This document shows positions 33,201 through 43,642 of a stretch of DNA of 64,000 bases, piece by piece. The translations under genes and the position numbers were made by a program. This stretch comes from Aspidapion aeneum (lineage: Eukaryota; Arthropoda; Insecta; Coleoptera; Brentidae), in contig OY755044.1 in assembly GCA_963576565.1 (NCBI GenBank), positions 50,785,847 to 50,849,846 of the forward strand, in the 5' to 3' direction. The notes below the pieces were generated by a model. The model was given only the letters and a program-made list of their open reading frames with translations, did not search any database and was not told where the DNA came from. Position 1 is the stretch's first letter; each line of letters opens with the position of its first letter.

Positions 33201-35456
33201 GACATTATACTTAGGGAATAGGGGAAATGTCTAATAAAAAGTTTTTTGGTTTTAGGCCGAGTTTTGTTGAGATAACAAAAGTTTAATTGGGGCCGGGAGT
33301 TTTATTATGCTCTTTTAAAATTAATGTAATAGTTTTGGCTTCTTGATTTTTGTTTTCTGGGTTTTACGCAGGATTATTCCCAACTGTTTCATTTCAAAAT
33401 GTCATTTGTAAGTGATAGGATCTCATTAGCCCTTGGACATTTGGTAATTTTGCTTTGACTAATAGTTGCGGAAAGGGCCCAACTTAATTTTATATCTCGT
33501 GAACACCAGGAATAAGGATCTGAGAATGCATTAAGCAGTAAAAATTTTTTTTGATTAGATGTTGTGTGTAAAGACACTTAAGTAGGCAGATTTAGTTTTA
33601 CAACGTTATAGGTGAACCTTGGAATTGTTTTCATATTTGGTTTTTTGAAAGTGCACACAAGATAATTCTTTACGGAGTTGAGTGCAAAGGTTCTTCACAT
33701 TATAGTGGTACAGTAAATAAGTACTAACGTTGCTTATTTCCTTAAGTAATAATTTTAAACAAATACACTAACATCGGTTGGTTTTTGGAACATAAATATT
33801 TTTTTTAAACTTTTCCTAAACTGATTGGTTTTTTTTGCCATTACGATTTTTATACCTTATGATTCTTAAGTAAATTTAATTTTCAAAATTTTTTTTTGTA
33901 TAGTAAATTAATTTTTCTAGCTCATTTACTTTTCACATTGCCACAGTTTTGGGAGAGGAAAGGGAATTGACAACTGTTTTTTTAAAGGAAAAGAACAAAA
34001 ACTGTTGCATGACAACTCGAATAAGATTTTTCTGGTGTTGGTTTTATTTAATTTTTTTTTAAGGTTCACTAATAGGAGCTGCAACCCCACTTAAACATTT
34101 TTAATTTTTTTTTTAAATATTTTTTTAAATATTTTTCTTTAAATATTTTTTTTTGAAAGGGAAACTTGATTTTCTTGTTGGACATTTTTTCCTTGGTGCA
34201 TAGTAGTACCTTGCCCCTACAATGGTTTGACCAGTTTATTTAAATATTTTTTTTTGCTGAATTAAATATAATTTTATTTCGATTCCTCACGTTTTAACAA
34301 CCTATCATCATTTGTTTTAATTTTTTTTCTCCCTACTCCAAACCACCTATTAGGGTAGAGTAATATTTTGAACATTGTAGTGAGCCACTATTTAATTTTT
34401 TTTTATTATTGGGCTACTGTGGTCGCCACCAAAAAATTTAAAAAAATTTTTTTTCGCACCTTTCGGTACGATCCTAAGGTCTTCTTGACCATGGTTTGCA
34501 TCAATTTAGTTAAAATTTTGGGAATTTCATTTTAACGATTATTAGAGAGTTGCAGTCCTACCAAGACGTTATTTGTGTAAATTTTTTTTTACCATCGGTA
34601 ATTTTTTTTTTTCAAATTTTTTTTTGAATTACACACAACATCCTCACTAGTCTAATTCAACGCAATTTCAGCGAGCGGATTTTTTTTTTTAATTGACCAT
34701 ATTTTACGATTTCTATAACATGAACATCTGTTCCGACGTTTATTGCGTTCACTTATATATTAAGGGATGATGTGACCTTAAGCAATGCATGTTTCGTGTA
34801 AACTCAGAGTAGGTAAGCAGGTTAAAGTGGGTTTTGATTTATTCTTTTTAGAAAAATCATTGTATACGGCGATTTGGGTTTTTTTGAGGAGTTTATTAGT
34901 TGGAGCCGTTCTGCAATAGCAGGAGTATACCCTAGCGTTAACTGTGTACAACAGCTTTGGGATTTTTGTTATAGGTAGTCTGTTGTACGTTCCATTTAGG
35001 GATAAATTTACCTACTCGGTTGCTGAGGTAAACAAACATCACTTAACTTTAATTTTAATCCAGTTCAGCTAGGATAAGCGCAATCATTTTTTTTTTGGTT
35101 TTACTCACGCAGGAGTGAAACATAAGACCTAAACACTGCCAAAACTCTTGTCTCTCTTTTATTTTTCTCTGCAAGGTTGGACGTCATAGTTGGTTGTACA
35201 AGTACTTAACATAAATTATGATTACATTTTTAAATGCAAATAAATTTTATTTTCTTACTGCTCCGGTGTTTTTCGGTTTTGTTCGCGTCTGCCCGTATTT
35301 AAGTTTTATATTTTCTACATTTGTGAGAAAATTTATAGTGATTTTCACTAGTGAGTTTAAAGTGAACTTTGTGTTTGTTATTGCGTTGTTTAGTTTTTAT
35401 AATTGGGAGGTATAATTAAGAGTTTTGAAGTTTAAAGTTTCAATATAAAAGGCACC
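30217..35456 (+). other. 5.2-kb T-rich leader between primer-binding site and gag
   Basis: No coding frame of note is present. The strand is marked by hundreds of T-runs. Strong acceptor-like sites occur (TTTTTTCTGCAG at about 30830, TTCTGCGTTCAG at about 31523, TTTTACGCAG at about 33370, and CTGCAAG near 35176). Together with the LTR donors this suggests that most of the leader is removed as introns before gag is translated. Confidence 0.6.
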
Positions 35457-37238
35457 ATGGCTATTTCTTTGAGTCGGTTGTCTGACATAAGGTACTTAGT
35501 CAAGGACGAGTTAATCTACGAATTAACATGGAGAGGCATAGCCATTGGATCGGTGGAAGAGATGAAGCAACAGCTCATATTGATTAGACAGAGAGAAAGG
35601 ACTGATGGAAGTATGAGATACCCTCCGTATCCCTTTAAATTTGGCCAAGATGCTTTTAGCTGCATGAAGAAGCTAGATAGTCTAGTACCGCTGGTAGAGA
35701 AGTTCTCTGGTACGAGCAAAGGGGGAGAGTTTAGGAAAATCGCTGTAAGGTTGGAACATGTGTTAGCCAGGATAAATAACATGAATCCGTCTAACTTTGA
35801 AGAAAGTCAAACCAAAGGCATACTGGTTGCGGAAACCTTGAGTTTGATTGGGAGGTTGCAGAGCCAAGCAACAGATTTATTAAGAGTTGGCGTGACTTCA
35901 GATGATGATGAAGCATCTGAAACCCAATCAACGAGTCGAAGCTCAGACCACTCGACAAATGTTGGCAACTTTCCCAGCCAGTCCCAACTACCACAACCAC
36001 AGCACTCGAGCACACAACAGCCCACGAACCAACCGTCGGTCATTGCTCCAGTGCAAATGCAAATGCTAGCGAACCCAACTCAAGCACCAATACAGGCACC
36101 ACCCCCAATGCAAATTCAGAATGACCGTGCATCAGCTTTTCATTATCAACAACCGTCTACCGTTCCTTTGAGTTTAGCTGCCCTCCAAAGTAGCATAGCA
36201 CCAATTGCTCAGTCACGACCATTTTCATGTTCGTCGCCAGTACCAATGTCAAGTGATCCTGGTACCTCATATCACGTTGCACCTGTACCTCCGCATAAGT
36301 GGAACTTAAAGTTTACAGGCGAGAGGGGTACGATCTCCGTCACCGCATTTTTTGAGAGAGTGGACGAGGTAAGTCAGGCGAGAGGAGTCAGCAAAAAGGT
36401 TTTACTGAATTCGGGCATTGATCTTTTTGAAAAGTCAGCTTATACTTTTTACAAAGATGTTCGAAGAGAAGTCCATACGTGGGAACAGCTGGAACAGAGG
36501 TTCATGGCAGAATATCTTCCTTCTTCATATGGCGAGAAGCTATTGAAGGAGATTCAAAAACGTAAACAAGGCCCTGGAGAGTCTATAGGGACCTACATTG
36601 CTGTCATGAACACATACTTCCAAAGACTTGGCTGTCCTGTTTCTGAAGAGGCAAAATTAGCTATCGTCTTCAGAAATATCGCGGACATCTATAAGAAAGG
36701 GTTGATTGCTACTGAGGTCAATAGCCTATCACATTTAAAGGATCTGTGTCGTAGAATAGACCAGAGATATGGTTTAGAGGAAGAAAATTTTACACCTAGA
36801 AGAAACCAATCAATCGAACCTGACTTGGCCTACGTTGACGTAGAGAACGACAGTGATGATTTTTCAACAGGGGTTGATGCAATTCAAATATCAGGTGCCG
36901 GGACATCAAATCAACAGAATTTGAATATTCCTGATAATAGATTTAACAGAGATAGGCAGCAGCCAGCAAGCAGTTTTGCTGCTAGAGCTGATAGAGAGAG
37001 ACAACAACCAGCTAGTGGGCAGTCTAGTGTAAATGACAGGGATGTACAACCACAGGGTGTTGGATCTGGTAGGGCGAACAGGGACGTTGTTTGTTATAGA
37101 TGCAACCAAACAGGGCACATGGCGATCGGGTGCGCATTACCTAGAGGCAAACAGTGCTATTCGTGTGGACAGGCAGGTGTTACAGTAAGAGAATGTCGTA
37201 ATTGTAATCGTCAGGGAAACGGACCCAGGCGCTCGTAG
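35457..37238 (+). CDS. gag: Gag capsid/nucleocapsid protein
   Basis: 593 codons, with the start in a strong context (GGCACCATGG). The N-terminal region is followed by a long Gln/Pro/Ser-rich linker (about residues 160-275). The retrotransposon-gag (capsid-like) region runs from about residue 280 (KWNLKFTGERG) to 443 (RIDQRYGLEEE). The first zinc knuckle is a normal CX2CX4HX4C (residues 546-559, CYRCNQTGHMAIGC). The second (567-580, CYSCGQAGVTVREC) has Val where the His ligand should be. A third Cys pair (CRNC) follows. Gag coats and packages the element's RNA. The frame is open to the TAG at 37236-37238, and -1 frameshifting just before it feeds into pol. Confidence 0.95.
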   Translation: MAISLSRLSDIRYLVKDELIYELTWRGIAIGSVEEMKQQLILIRQRERTDGSMRYPPYPFKFGQDAFSCMKKLDSLVPLVEKFSGTSKGGEFRKIAVRLEHVLARINNMNPSNFEESQTKGILVAETLSLIGRLQSQATDLLRVGVTSDDDEASETQSTSRSSDHSTNVGNFPSQSQLPQPQHSSTQQPTNQPSVIAPVQMQMLANPTQAPIQAPPPMQIQNDRASAFHYQQPSTVPLSLAALQSSIAPIAQSRPFSCSSPVPMSSDPGTSYHVAPVPPHKWNLKFTGERGTISVTAFFERVDEVSQARGVSKKVLLNSGIDLFEKSAYTFYKDVRREVHTWEQLEQRFMAEYLPSSYGEKLLKEIQKRKQGPGESIGTYIAVMNTYFQRLGCPVSEEAKLAIVFRNIADIYKKGLIATEVNSLSHLKDLCRRIDQRYGLEEENFTPRRNQSIEPDLAYVDVENDSDDFSTGVDAIQISGAGTSNQQNLNIPDNRFNRDRQQPASSFAARADRERQQPASGQSSVNDRDVQPQGVGSGRANRDVVCYRCNQTGHMAIGCALPRGKQCYSCGQAGVTVRECRNCNRQGNGPRRS

Positions 37239-37261
37239 GTGGTCGACCTTCGAGTCAGCCT
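37214..37261 (+). promoter_or_regulatory. Programmed -1 ribosomal frameshift signal for Gag-Pol
   Basis: The heptamer G GGA AAC (37214-37220) is in gag phase and fits X XXY YYZ. After a 6-nt spacer, stem segments AGGC/GCCT (37227-30 with 37258-61), CTCG/CGAG (37232-35 with 37251-54) and AGGT/ACCT (37237-40 with 37246-49) enclose a GGTCG loop, giving 12 base pairs with small bulges. The pol frame is open from 37208, so a slip here joins gag to pol and bypasses the gag stop at 37236. Confidence 0.85.
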
Positions 37262-40200
37262 GAACAAGCATCGACCGATAGGCTAACGTACGTTTTAGAT
37301 TATGTGATAAGTCATGCTCGTAAAGATGAAAGGCCTTATTTAGAAGTGGATGTGCTCGGAAATAAGTTATTAGGTTTGTTGGATTCCGGGGCTTCACGTA
37401 CCTTTTTAGGGAATCATGGTTGGTCAATCATCGAGAGGTTTGGTTTTTCACTTGATACGACAAAGAAGACGAGTTGTATTGTGGCAAATGGTCAAAGCAC
37501 GAGTAGTATTGGAACAGTGCAGCATCCTATGCGAGTTCAGGACAAATTTAGGTTAATAGAGGTCGTCGTCGTTCCTGAGTTGCCGCACACTTTGATTTTA
37601 GGATTAGATTTTTGGATTTCGATGGGTATAGTACCGAACTTAAGTACTAATGAGTGGCATTTTGCCGATAATAAAGATGTGATTTGTTCTTTAGAAACAT
37701 CAGACCAACAAACAACTCTTACACCTTATGAATCAGAACGACTAGAGGAATTGGTCGTTAAATATAAGAATATGATGGGTGACTCACTGGGATGTACAGA
37801 CAGAGTAGAACATAAGATTACAACAAATGCAGCACCGATAAGACAACGTTCATATAAGGTCTCACCGGTCATTCAAAAACTTATTGATGACGAAATCGAC
37901 GAAATGCTGAAAATGGATGTGATAGAACGTAGTAGTAGTTCATGGGCTTCACCAGTGGTAATGGTACAAAAGAAAAACACAAAGAAATATCGTTTCTGTG
38001 TAGACTACCGCAAATTGAACTCAGTGACGGCGCGTGATAGTTATCCTTTACCACTCGTATCCGAGACTCTTGACAAATTGAAAGATGCTAAGTACTTGTC
38101 AACTTTAGATATTAAGAGTGCTTATTGGCAAGTACCAATGGAAGAATCATCGAAGCCACTAACAGCATTCATCTGTCGACGAGGTCTCTTCCAATTTAAG
38201 CGGTTACCATTTGGTCTTCATAATGCACCTGCAACTTGGCAGAGACTCATAGATAGCATCATAGGAAACGATTTAGACCCCTACGTGTACGTATATCTCG
38301 ATGACCTCGTAATTGTCACACAGAGCTTTTCTGAACATCTTAGAATTCTTGAGGAAGTCCTACGAAGATTGCAGAATGCAAAGATAACGGTAAGTTGGGA
38401 GAAATGCCAACTGTGTAGGCCAGAAATGACTTATTTAGGTTTCGTAGTGGACCGTCGAGGCATCCGAGTTGACCCTAATAAAATTAGAGCCATGTTAGAG
38501 CTCCAGAGGCCAAGAACTGTCAGAGAAGTTCGTAGAGTTGTAGGTACAATATCCTGGTATAGACGTTTCATAGAGAATTTTTCAGCGATAATAGCTCCGA
38601 TTACAGCTCTAACTAAGAAAAATCAAAAGTTCGATTGGACTCCAGACTGCGAAAAGGCATTTATTAAGATTAAGGAACTTTTAGTGACTGCACCGATTCT
38701 TACATGTCCAGATTATACCAAGGAATTTGTCATTCAAACAGACGCCTCAGGATATGGAATAGGAGCATGTTTAACGCAACCTTATCCTGAAGGAGACAAA
38801 GTCATATGCTATTTGAATCGATCTTTGACTAAGCAAGAACGTGTTTACACGACCACCGAGCGAGAATGTTTGGCATTGGTTTGGGCGATAGAGAAGCTCC
38901 GGCCTTATATTGAGGGGATCTCATTTAAGGTCATAACAGATCATTTTAGTTTAAAATGGCTTCATAGCTTAAAAGAGCCCAGTGGAAGACTTGCTCGTTG
39001 GTCTGTAAAACTGCAGCAATATGATTTTGAAGTAATCCATCGGAAAGGGAAAGATTTAGTTGTCCCGGACATGTTGTCTCGTGCAGTACCTATGATTGAT
39101 ACAATTTCGCAGCCCAGAGATGTTTCAACAACAATAAAAGATCGATGGTACCAAAAGATGGTAAAGAGGGTCGTAGAATCACCATTAAAATTTATGAATT
39201 GGAGATACACTGATAATAAGTTGTATAAATATGTCAAACAAGAATACCCTCAACTTTCACCATCTAATGAATATTGGAAAGAGGTAGTCCCCAAAGATCA
39301 TAGGCGTAGAATTATTGGAGAAGCTCACGATCCTCCTACCGCAGGACATATGGGTGTGTATAAAACCTTCCTCAGACTGGCAGAAAAATATTACTGGCCA
39401 AAAATGCGCCAGGACGTGGCAACTTTTGTAAAGAAATGCTTTGTCTGTGCAGCTCATAAAGGTGATACACAAGGTGTATCTGATCAGATGATATCTCACC
39501 TAAAACCAACTCGTCCTTGGGAAATTATTTCGACGGATTTATGTGGACCTCTACCTCGTTCGACAAAGGGTAATTGCTGGATTCTCGTCGTTACGGACTA
39601 TTTGAGTAAGTTTTCCTTAGTTTTTCCAATGCGAACAGCCCCTACTCAAGCTGTTGTTAAGCATCTTGAGGAGCAAGTATTTATGGTCTTCGGAGTACCC
39701 CGTTTGATACTTTGTGATAATGGCCCTCAGTACAAAAGTAATGAGTTTAAGCGTTTTGCTGAGAGTTATCAGGTTAAAATACAGTATAATCCGTATTATC
39801 ACCCCAGAGCAAATCCAACAGAGAGGACGAATCGTACGTTAAAAACCATGTTATGTTGTTATGTGAAAGACAACCACAGGAAGTGGGACGAACAGATACA
39901 TAAACTTGCCTGCGCGATTCGTACTGCAACCCATGAGACAACCAGGATGTCTCCTTTCTTTGTTAATTTTGGTAGGAATATGTGTTTATCAGGTAAAGAT
40001 TACTCCAACCCAGTTTTGTTATCTGAAGAGAATGGTGTACAATCCGCAGCTGAAAGTAAGAACGAAGGTTTCCGGAAGCTCTATGCTGATGTTAAGAGAA
40101 GGTTAGAGGTGGCTGGAGAGAAAAACGTAGTTCAGTATAATTTGCGTACAAGGGTACCCAACTTTGCTGTGGGTCAGCGTGTTTGGAAGAAAAATTATGT

Positions 40201-40378
40201 TTTGTCAGATGCTGCGAAGTTTTTCTCGAAGAAGTTAGCACCGAAATTCGTTGGTCCTTATGTGATTAGGAATAAAATTTCTCCATGGATATTTGAGCTT
40301 CAGGAACCATCGGGTAAAGTACTGCCAGGGAGTTGGCATGCCAAAGACCTTAAGTCGGCAGCGGACCTCTCCGATTAA
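37220..40378 (+). CDS. pol: Pol polyprotein: protease, reverse transcriptase, RNase H, integrase
   Basis: Read in the -1 frame after the slip, 1,052 codons. In order: aspartic protease (LLDSGASRTFLG, 37376-37411); reverse transcriptase (KYRFCVDYRKLN, LSTLDIKSAYWQVP, catalytic YLDD at about 38294-38305); RNase H (TDASGYGIGACL from 38738); and integrase with an HHCC zinc domain (H at 39326, C-F-V-C at 39437-39448). The integrase catalytic residues are D (39536), D (39716) and E (39821), the last two 35 positions apart. A GPY/F-like motif (KFVGPYVI) lies near the C terminus. All catalytic residues expected are present with no stop or frameshift, so the protein looks functional. The exact Gypsy clade cannot be settled by eye. 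Confidence 0.95.
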   Translation, partial: RTQALVGGRPSSQPEQASTDRLTYVLDYVISHARKDERPYLEVDVLGNKLLGLLDSGASRTFLGNHGWSIIERFGFSLDTTKKTSCIVANGQSTSSIGTVQHPMRVQDKFRLIEVVVVPELPHTLILGLDFWISMGIVPNLSTNEWHFADNKDVICSLETSDQQTTLTPYESERLEELVVKYKNMMGDSLGCTDRVEHKITTNAAPIRQRSYKVSPVIQKLIDDEIDEMLKMDVIERSSSSWASPVVMVQKKNTKKYRFCVDYRKLNSVTARDSYPLPLVSETLDKLKDAKYLSTLDIKSAYWQVPMEESSKPLTAFICRRGLFQFKRLPFGLHNAPATWQRLIDSIIGNDLDPYVYVYLDDLVIVTQSFSEHLRILEEVLRRLQNAKITVSWEKCQLCRPEMTYLGFVVDRRGIRVDPNKIRAMLELQRPRTVREVRRVVGTISWYRRFIENFSAIIAPITALTKKNQKFDWTPDCEKAFIKIKELLVTAPILTCPDYTKEFVIQTDASGYGIGACLTQPYPEGDKVICYLNRSLTKQERVYTTTERECLALVWAIEKLRPYIEGISFKVITDHFSLKWLHSLKEPSGRLARWSVKLQQYDFEVIHRKGKDLVVPDMLSRAVPMIDTISQPRDVSTTIKDRWYQKMVKRVVESPLKFMNWRYTDNKLYKYVKQEYPQLSPSNEYWKEVVPKDHRRRIIGEAHDPPTAGHMGVYKTFLRLAEKYYWPKMRQDVATFVKKCFVCAAHKGDTQGVSDQMISHLKPTRPWEIISTDLCGPLPRSTKGNCWILVVTDYLSKFSLVFPMRTAPTQAVVKHLEEQVFMVFGVPRLILCDNGPQYKSNEFKRFAESYQVKIQYNPYYHPRANPTERTNRTLKTMLCCYVKDNHRKWDEQIHKLACAIRTATHETTRMSPFFVNFGRNMCLSGKDYSNPVLLSEENGVQSAAESKNEGFRKLYADVKRRLEVAGEKNVVQYNLRTRVPNFAVGQRVWKKNYVLSDAAKFFSKKLAPKFVGPYVIRNKISPWIFELQEPSGKVLPGSWHAKDLKSAADLSD

Positions 40379-40402
40379 CCTTTTTAGGTTAATCGTCTTG
40401 AA

Positions 40403-40418
40403 GTTGGGGGGGGGATTA
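40403..40418 (+). promoter_or_regulatory. Polypurine tract
   Basis: A run of ten G followed by ATTA immediately precedes TGTAACG of the 3' LTR. This is the expected primer for plus-strand DNA synthesis. There is no further gene between the pol stop and this tract, so an env gene is absent. Confidence 0.8.
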
Positions 40419-43400
40419 TGTAACGTGTCATTTTTACGTTTAAGACAACGTTACATATTTGTTTATTTAGGTAAATAATCAAGGCTCTTTGATTCGTCTT
40501 TCTGTACACAAGTAAGGGTATTTTATAGAGCTAGGTTTGGAGGTTATATAGTGTCCAAAAAGTTACCTTATAAAGGAGACATTCCATCGAATTACTGTGG
40601 ACACTACGCACATCGCATTATCTGGACATCGTAATTGGAATTTAAGATCACAGGCTTCGGGAAAAATCACATAAAAATTTTGATTGTTTTGTTTTTATCT
40701 GTGGAATTTTGTGATTCACTTGACGTTCATAAAGTTAAACAGCTGTTATGCTGGGGAATGGCGGCGTTGCCGCATCACAAATGGATTCAGTAACAGGAAG
40801 GAAACATTTAGATGAACATTTCATTCCCTTACGTTTATTTCGAGGATATTGGGACAATCCGAACCTCATGTCCTTCACGGATTAACTAGTTTTGATAGTA
40901 CGAAAACATATTTGGGTCGACCAGGAACAACCGAGGCTCCGCCACTTTGATATCTTTATTAATTTGATAGGGAAAGGATAAAATAAATACGAGTTATGCA
41001 CTTTGGTAAAGGGGAGATAAACGAGGGATAAAAACCAAGACTAAAAGAATAAACGAAATCGTGTGAGTTAACATCTGAACACTCTTGTGCCTTTAAGCAA
41101 TAGTTCAGTGTGTATTTTTGGGTTCAGGTTCAGAAACAACTTTATTACTGTAGAAACGTTTTACAAAAATGGCGTTAAACCATATGAATATTAGAGAAAA
41201 CATTTATAAAGAGCGAAGGAAACTTTTGACGAAGACTGTAACTGGAGTGCAACTAAATTCTGCGCTCAGTATAGCTTTACTCATATGGGAATTGGTTGAG
41301 TGTTCGAATATTAATAATGTGTATGGAGGGTGTCTCGACGTCCTTGTTATAAAAATTCCAACCGTGGAAATAGATCCGACAACACCTCAATGTACGTTTT
41401 ACCTAATTGCAATGTCCACTTGGTCGGTGCTGCCCCCTATATACCTGTATAGGACTATCGCTGTATCTCCTCATTGGTTACTTTGAAAACCCCGGGGTTT
41501 TCTCCCAGTCTTGCCACTGAACGTAGAGATTTAATTTTGGCGAAGAAGTTTTTTATAAATAGGTTTGCATCCTTTATTTGAATTTAACCGGGAAGATTAG
41601 GTTGGTACTATTGCGTTTTACCGTCCCCACTCCCCACCAAATTTACAAAACGGTTTCCGGCCAATTCATTATTCTGGTATTCTCGACGAAGTGGTTGGTC
41701 TCTCTTGCTAACGAATTTTGGCTGGGTCGACAACAGTTTCTGGGATCGCCTTTGTTTTTGGTGATTGGCACTACAGCGATTGTAGGAGATATCCCAGAAA
41801 CTGTGGAAGTGAGTCCGTCGTGTCTAGGCAATCTGGAGTGACGCTCGCACCCTGTTTTGAGGGGGATTTAAGTCGGCCTACGCCATTTGCACGGAAAGAG
41901 CATTGGTAAGTTCGATTTTATTTTTTTTTCATTTTTTTTATTATTTGGGTACTCTTCAAGATAATATTTGCCTCCCAAATTGTAATTATTTTTCGTGGGA
42001 AATGTACTTTTTTTTGACAAAGGACGTGGGGAATTGTTGGCGTTTTTATATTTTTCTTTTAACCACGTGTTGGATAAAAACTATATATTGTTTTTCTCCT
42101 TTGTCTACAGCCCTGTCAATTCCAGCGACGGGACAGTTGGGCTGGACGCTGGTGGGAAGCCGGACGGGCCAGTTATAACCCTGAGAAAGGTACGTTAGGA
42201 TTATTTTAGTTCATCTGTTTAAATCTACTTTGTTTTATTGAGTCGACATGGGGTTCTCGATTTAAGTTACTGTGTAGGGGAACTTCGTGCAAAATTGACG
42301 AATTCCAGGAAACTGAAACATTTCATTTTCCACAGGGTTTTACGCTCGGGCAAGAACCAACATTTTGACCACCATGTGCTGCCCTAGCGTGATGTGCTAA
42401 GCGGGCATTAGGGGAGGCGCGGGCAAACCAGGAGCAGCAGTAGCAGTGGGGGGGTGTCTGGACAACTCCAGGTTTCCAAACTAGAACACACATTTATAAC
42501 AAAATAATCAAGGACCAAGGTAGGAGCGAGCCTTAACTATAATTTTTTTCTCATATATAATTTTTTAATATAATTTAGACTTAATCTTTTCATATACAAG
42601 CTTTCACAGTATAATTTCAACATTTCTTGTAAACGCAAGATAAGGTATGACGTCATAACCCTGGTTTTGCGACATATTTACTACATTGACTTGTTTTCCT
42701 TCATTTCATTTATTTAAGATAATTTTACTGTCAAATTTAAAGTGCCTTGCTATTTTGGCCCTATTTAAAGTGCCTTGCTATTTTGGCCCTGACTTGTTTG
42801 GTATTTTTCTCAAGTTTTACAATCAAAATATACAAGATGAACTAAATTTCTGTGTTATTTGTACAATCCAGTGAACCAACTTTGCAGAGTCAAAAGAGAG
42901 ATGAGATTATATTTTTTTTTTAGCGGTTTCGTTACACTGTTTTACCTCATGGGGTAGATCTCGGACTGGGTTGCTGTCTGTCTCATTCGACCTAGCGTAG
43001 AACGATGACAGCGGATATTTGGTCCAGATCTCCCCTATGACAGAATAATTTTGGAAGTATATTTATTTTTTTAAATCATTTATGTAACCGAGTCTCACAC
43101 TACTGACTCAGATGTAGGTACACTATGACCTGTTAAAGGAGTCCATCTACCTGTAAAGTGCTCCTAGTTTTGTCATCTTAATTCAATCTTTTAGAATTTT
43201 ATTCTGTTTATTTTTTTTGGTTTTTTTTTAATTACACAAATATTCTGGAAGCCTCGGAAGTAGGTGGAATTTCATTGTTTGGCTACAACATTTGGGTTGA
43301 ACTGTATTTTATTTAAGATCTTCTTTGTAAAACATTGATATTAAATAATGTGGCGCACTTAAAATTTTCTTATTTCTGAACCCCCCCCTTCTCCACTGTA

Positions 43401-43638
43401 TAAAAGTTACCGGGCATATCAATGTTTTACCTAGCTGGAAAATACAGTTCTGCTTCCAGATATTTGTTTAATTATTCAATGGTGTTGTTGTGTCACAAGT
43501 TGGCGAATTGTCACTATCCTAATTACAGTGTCACAAAATGGCGGCAACGTCTTTAAGCTGCCACAAATGTCACACAACGCATTTTAATAGGCCACAAATT
43601 GGCGCCCAAATTATTTTTTAACTTTTTTTAAGGCCACA
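40419..43638 (+). repeat. 3' LTR, 3,220 bp
   Basis: It lines up with the 5' LTR at a constant offset of 13,443. The only difference I noticed is G at 42449 against A at 29006. It carries the same ORF (41169-41486) and splice-like sites as the 5' copy. It is followed by the duplication GCAT. Confidence 0.95.
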
Positions 43639-43642
43639 GCAT

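Larger units (their letters stand above)
26976..43638 (+). mobile_element. Ty3/Gypsy LTR retrotransposon, 16.7 kb, structurally intact
   Basis: Two 3,220-bp LTRs beginning TGTAACG and ending CCACA are flanked by the 4-bp duplication GCAT (26972-26975 and 43639-43642). Inside are a tRNA-Lys-type primer-binding site, a 5.2-kb leader, gag, pol in the -1 frame with protease, RT, RNase H and integrase, and a polypurine tract. No envelope gene follows pol. The LTRs line up at a constant offset of 13,443 with no indel that I noticed, and one substitution (A at 29006, G at 42449). This indicates a very recent insertion. Confidence 0.95.

Noticed and set aside
40379..40418. An envelope gene after pol
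   Set aside because: Only 40 bases separate the pol stop from the 3' LTR, and they are taken up by the polypurine tract.
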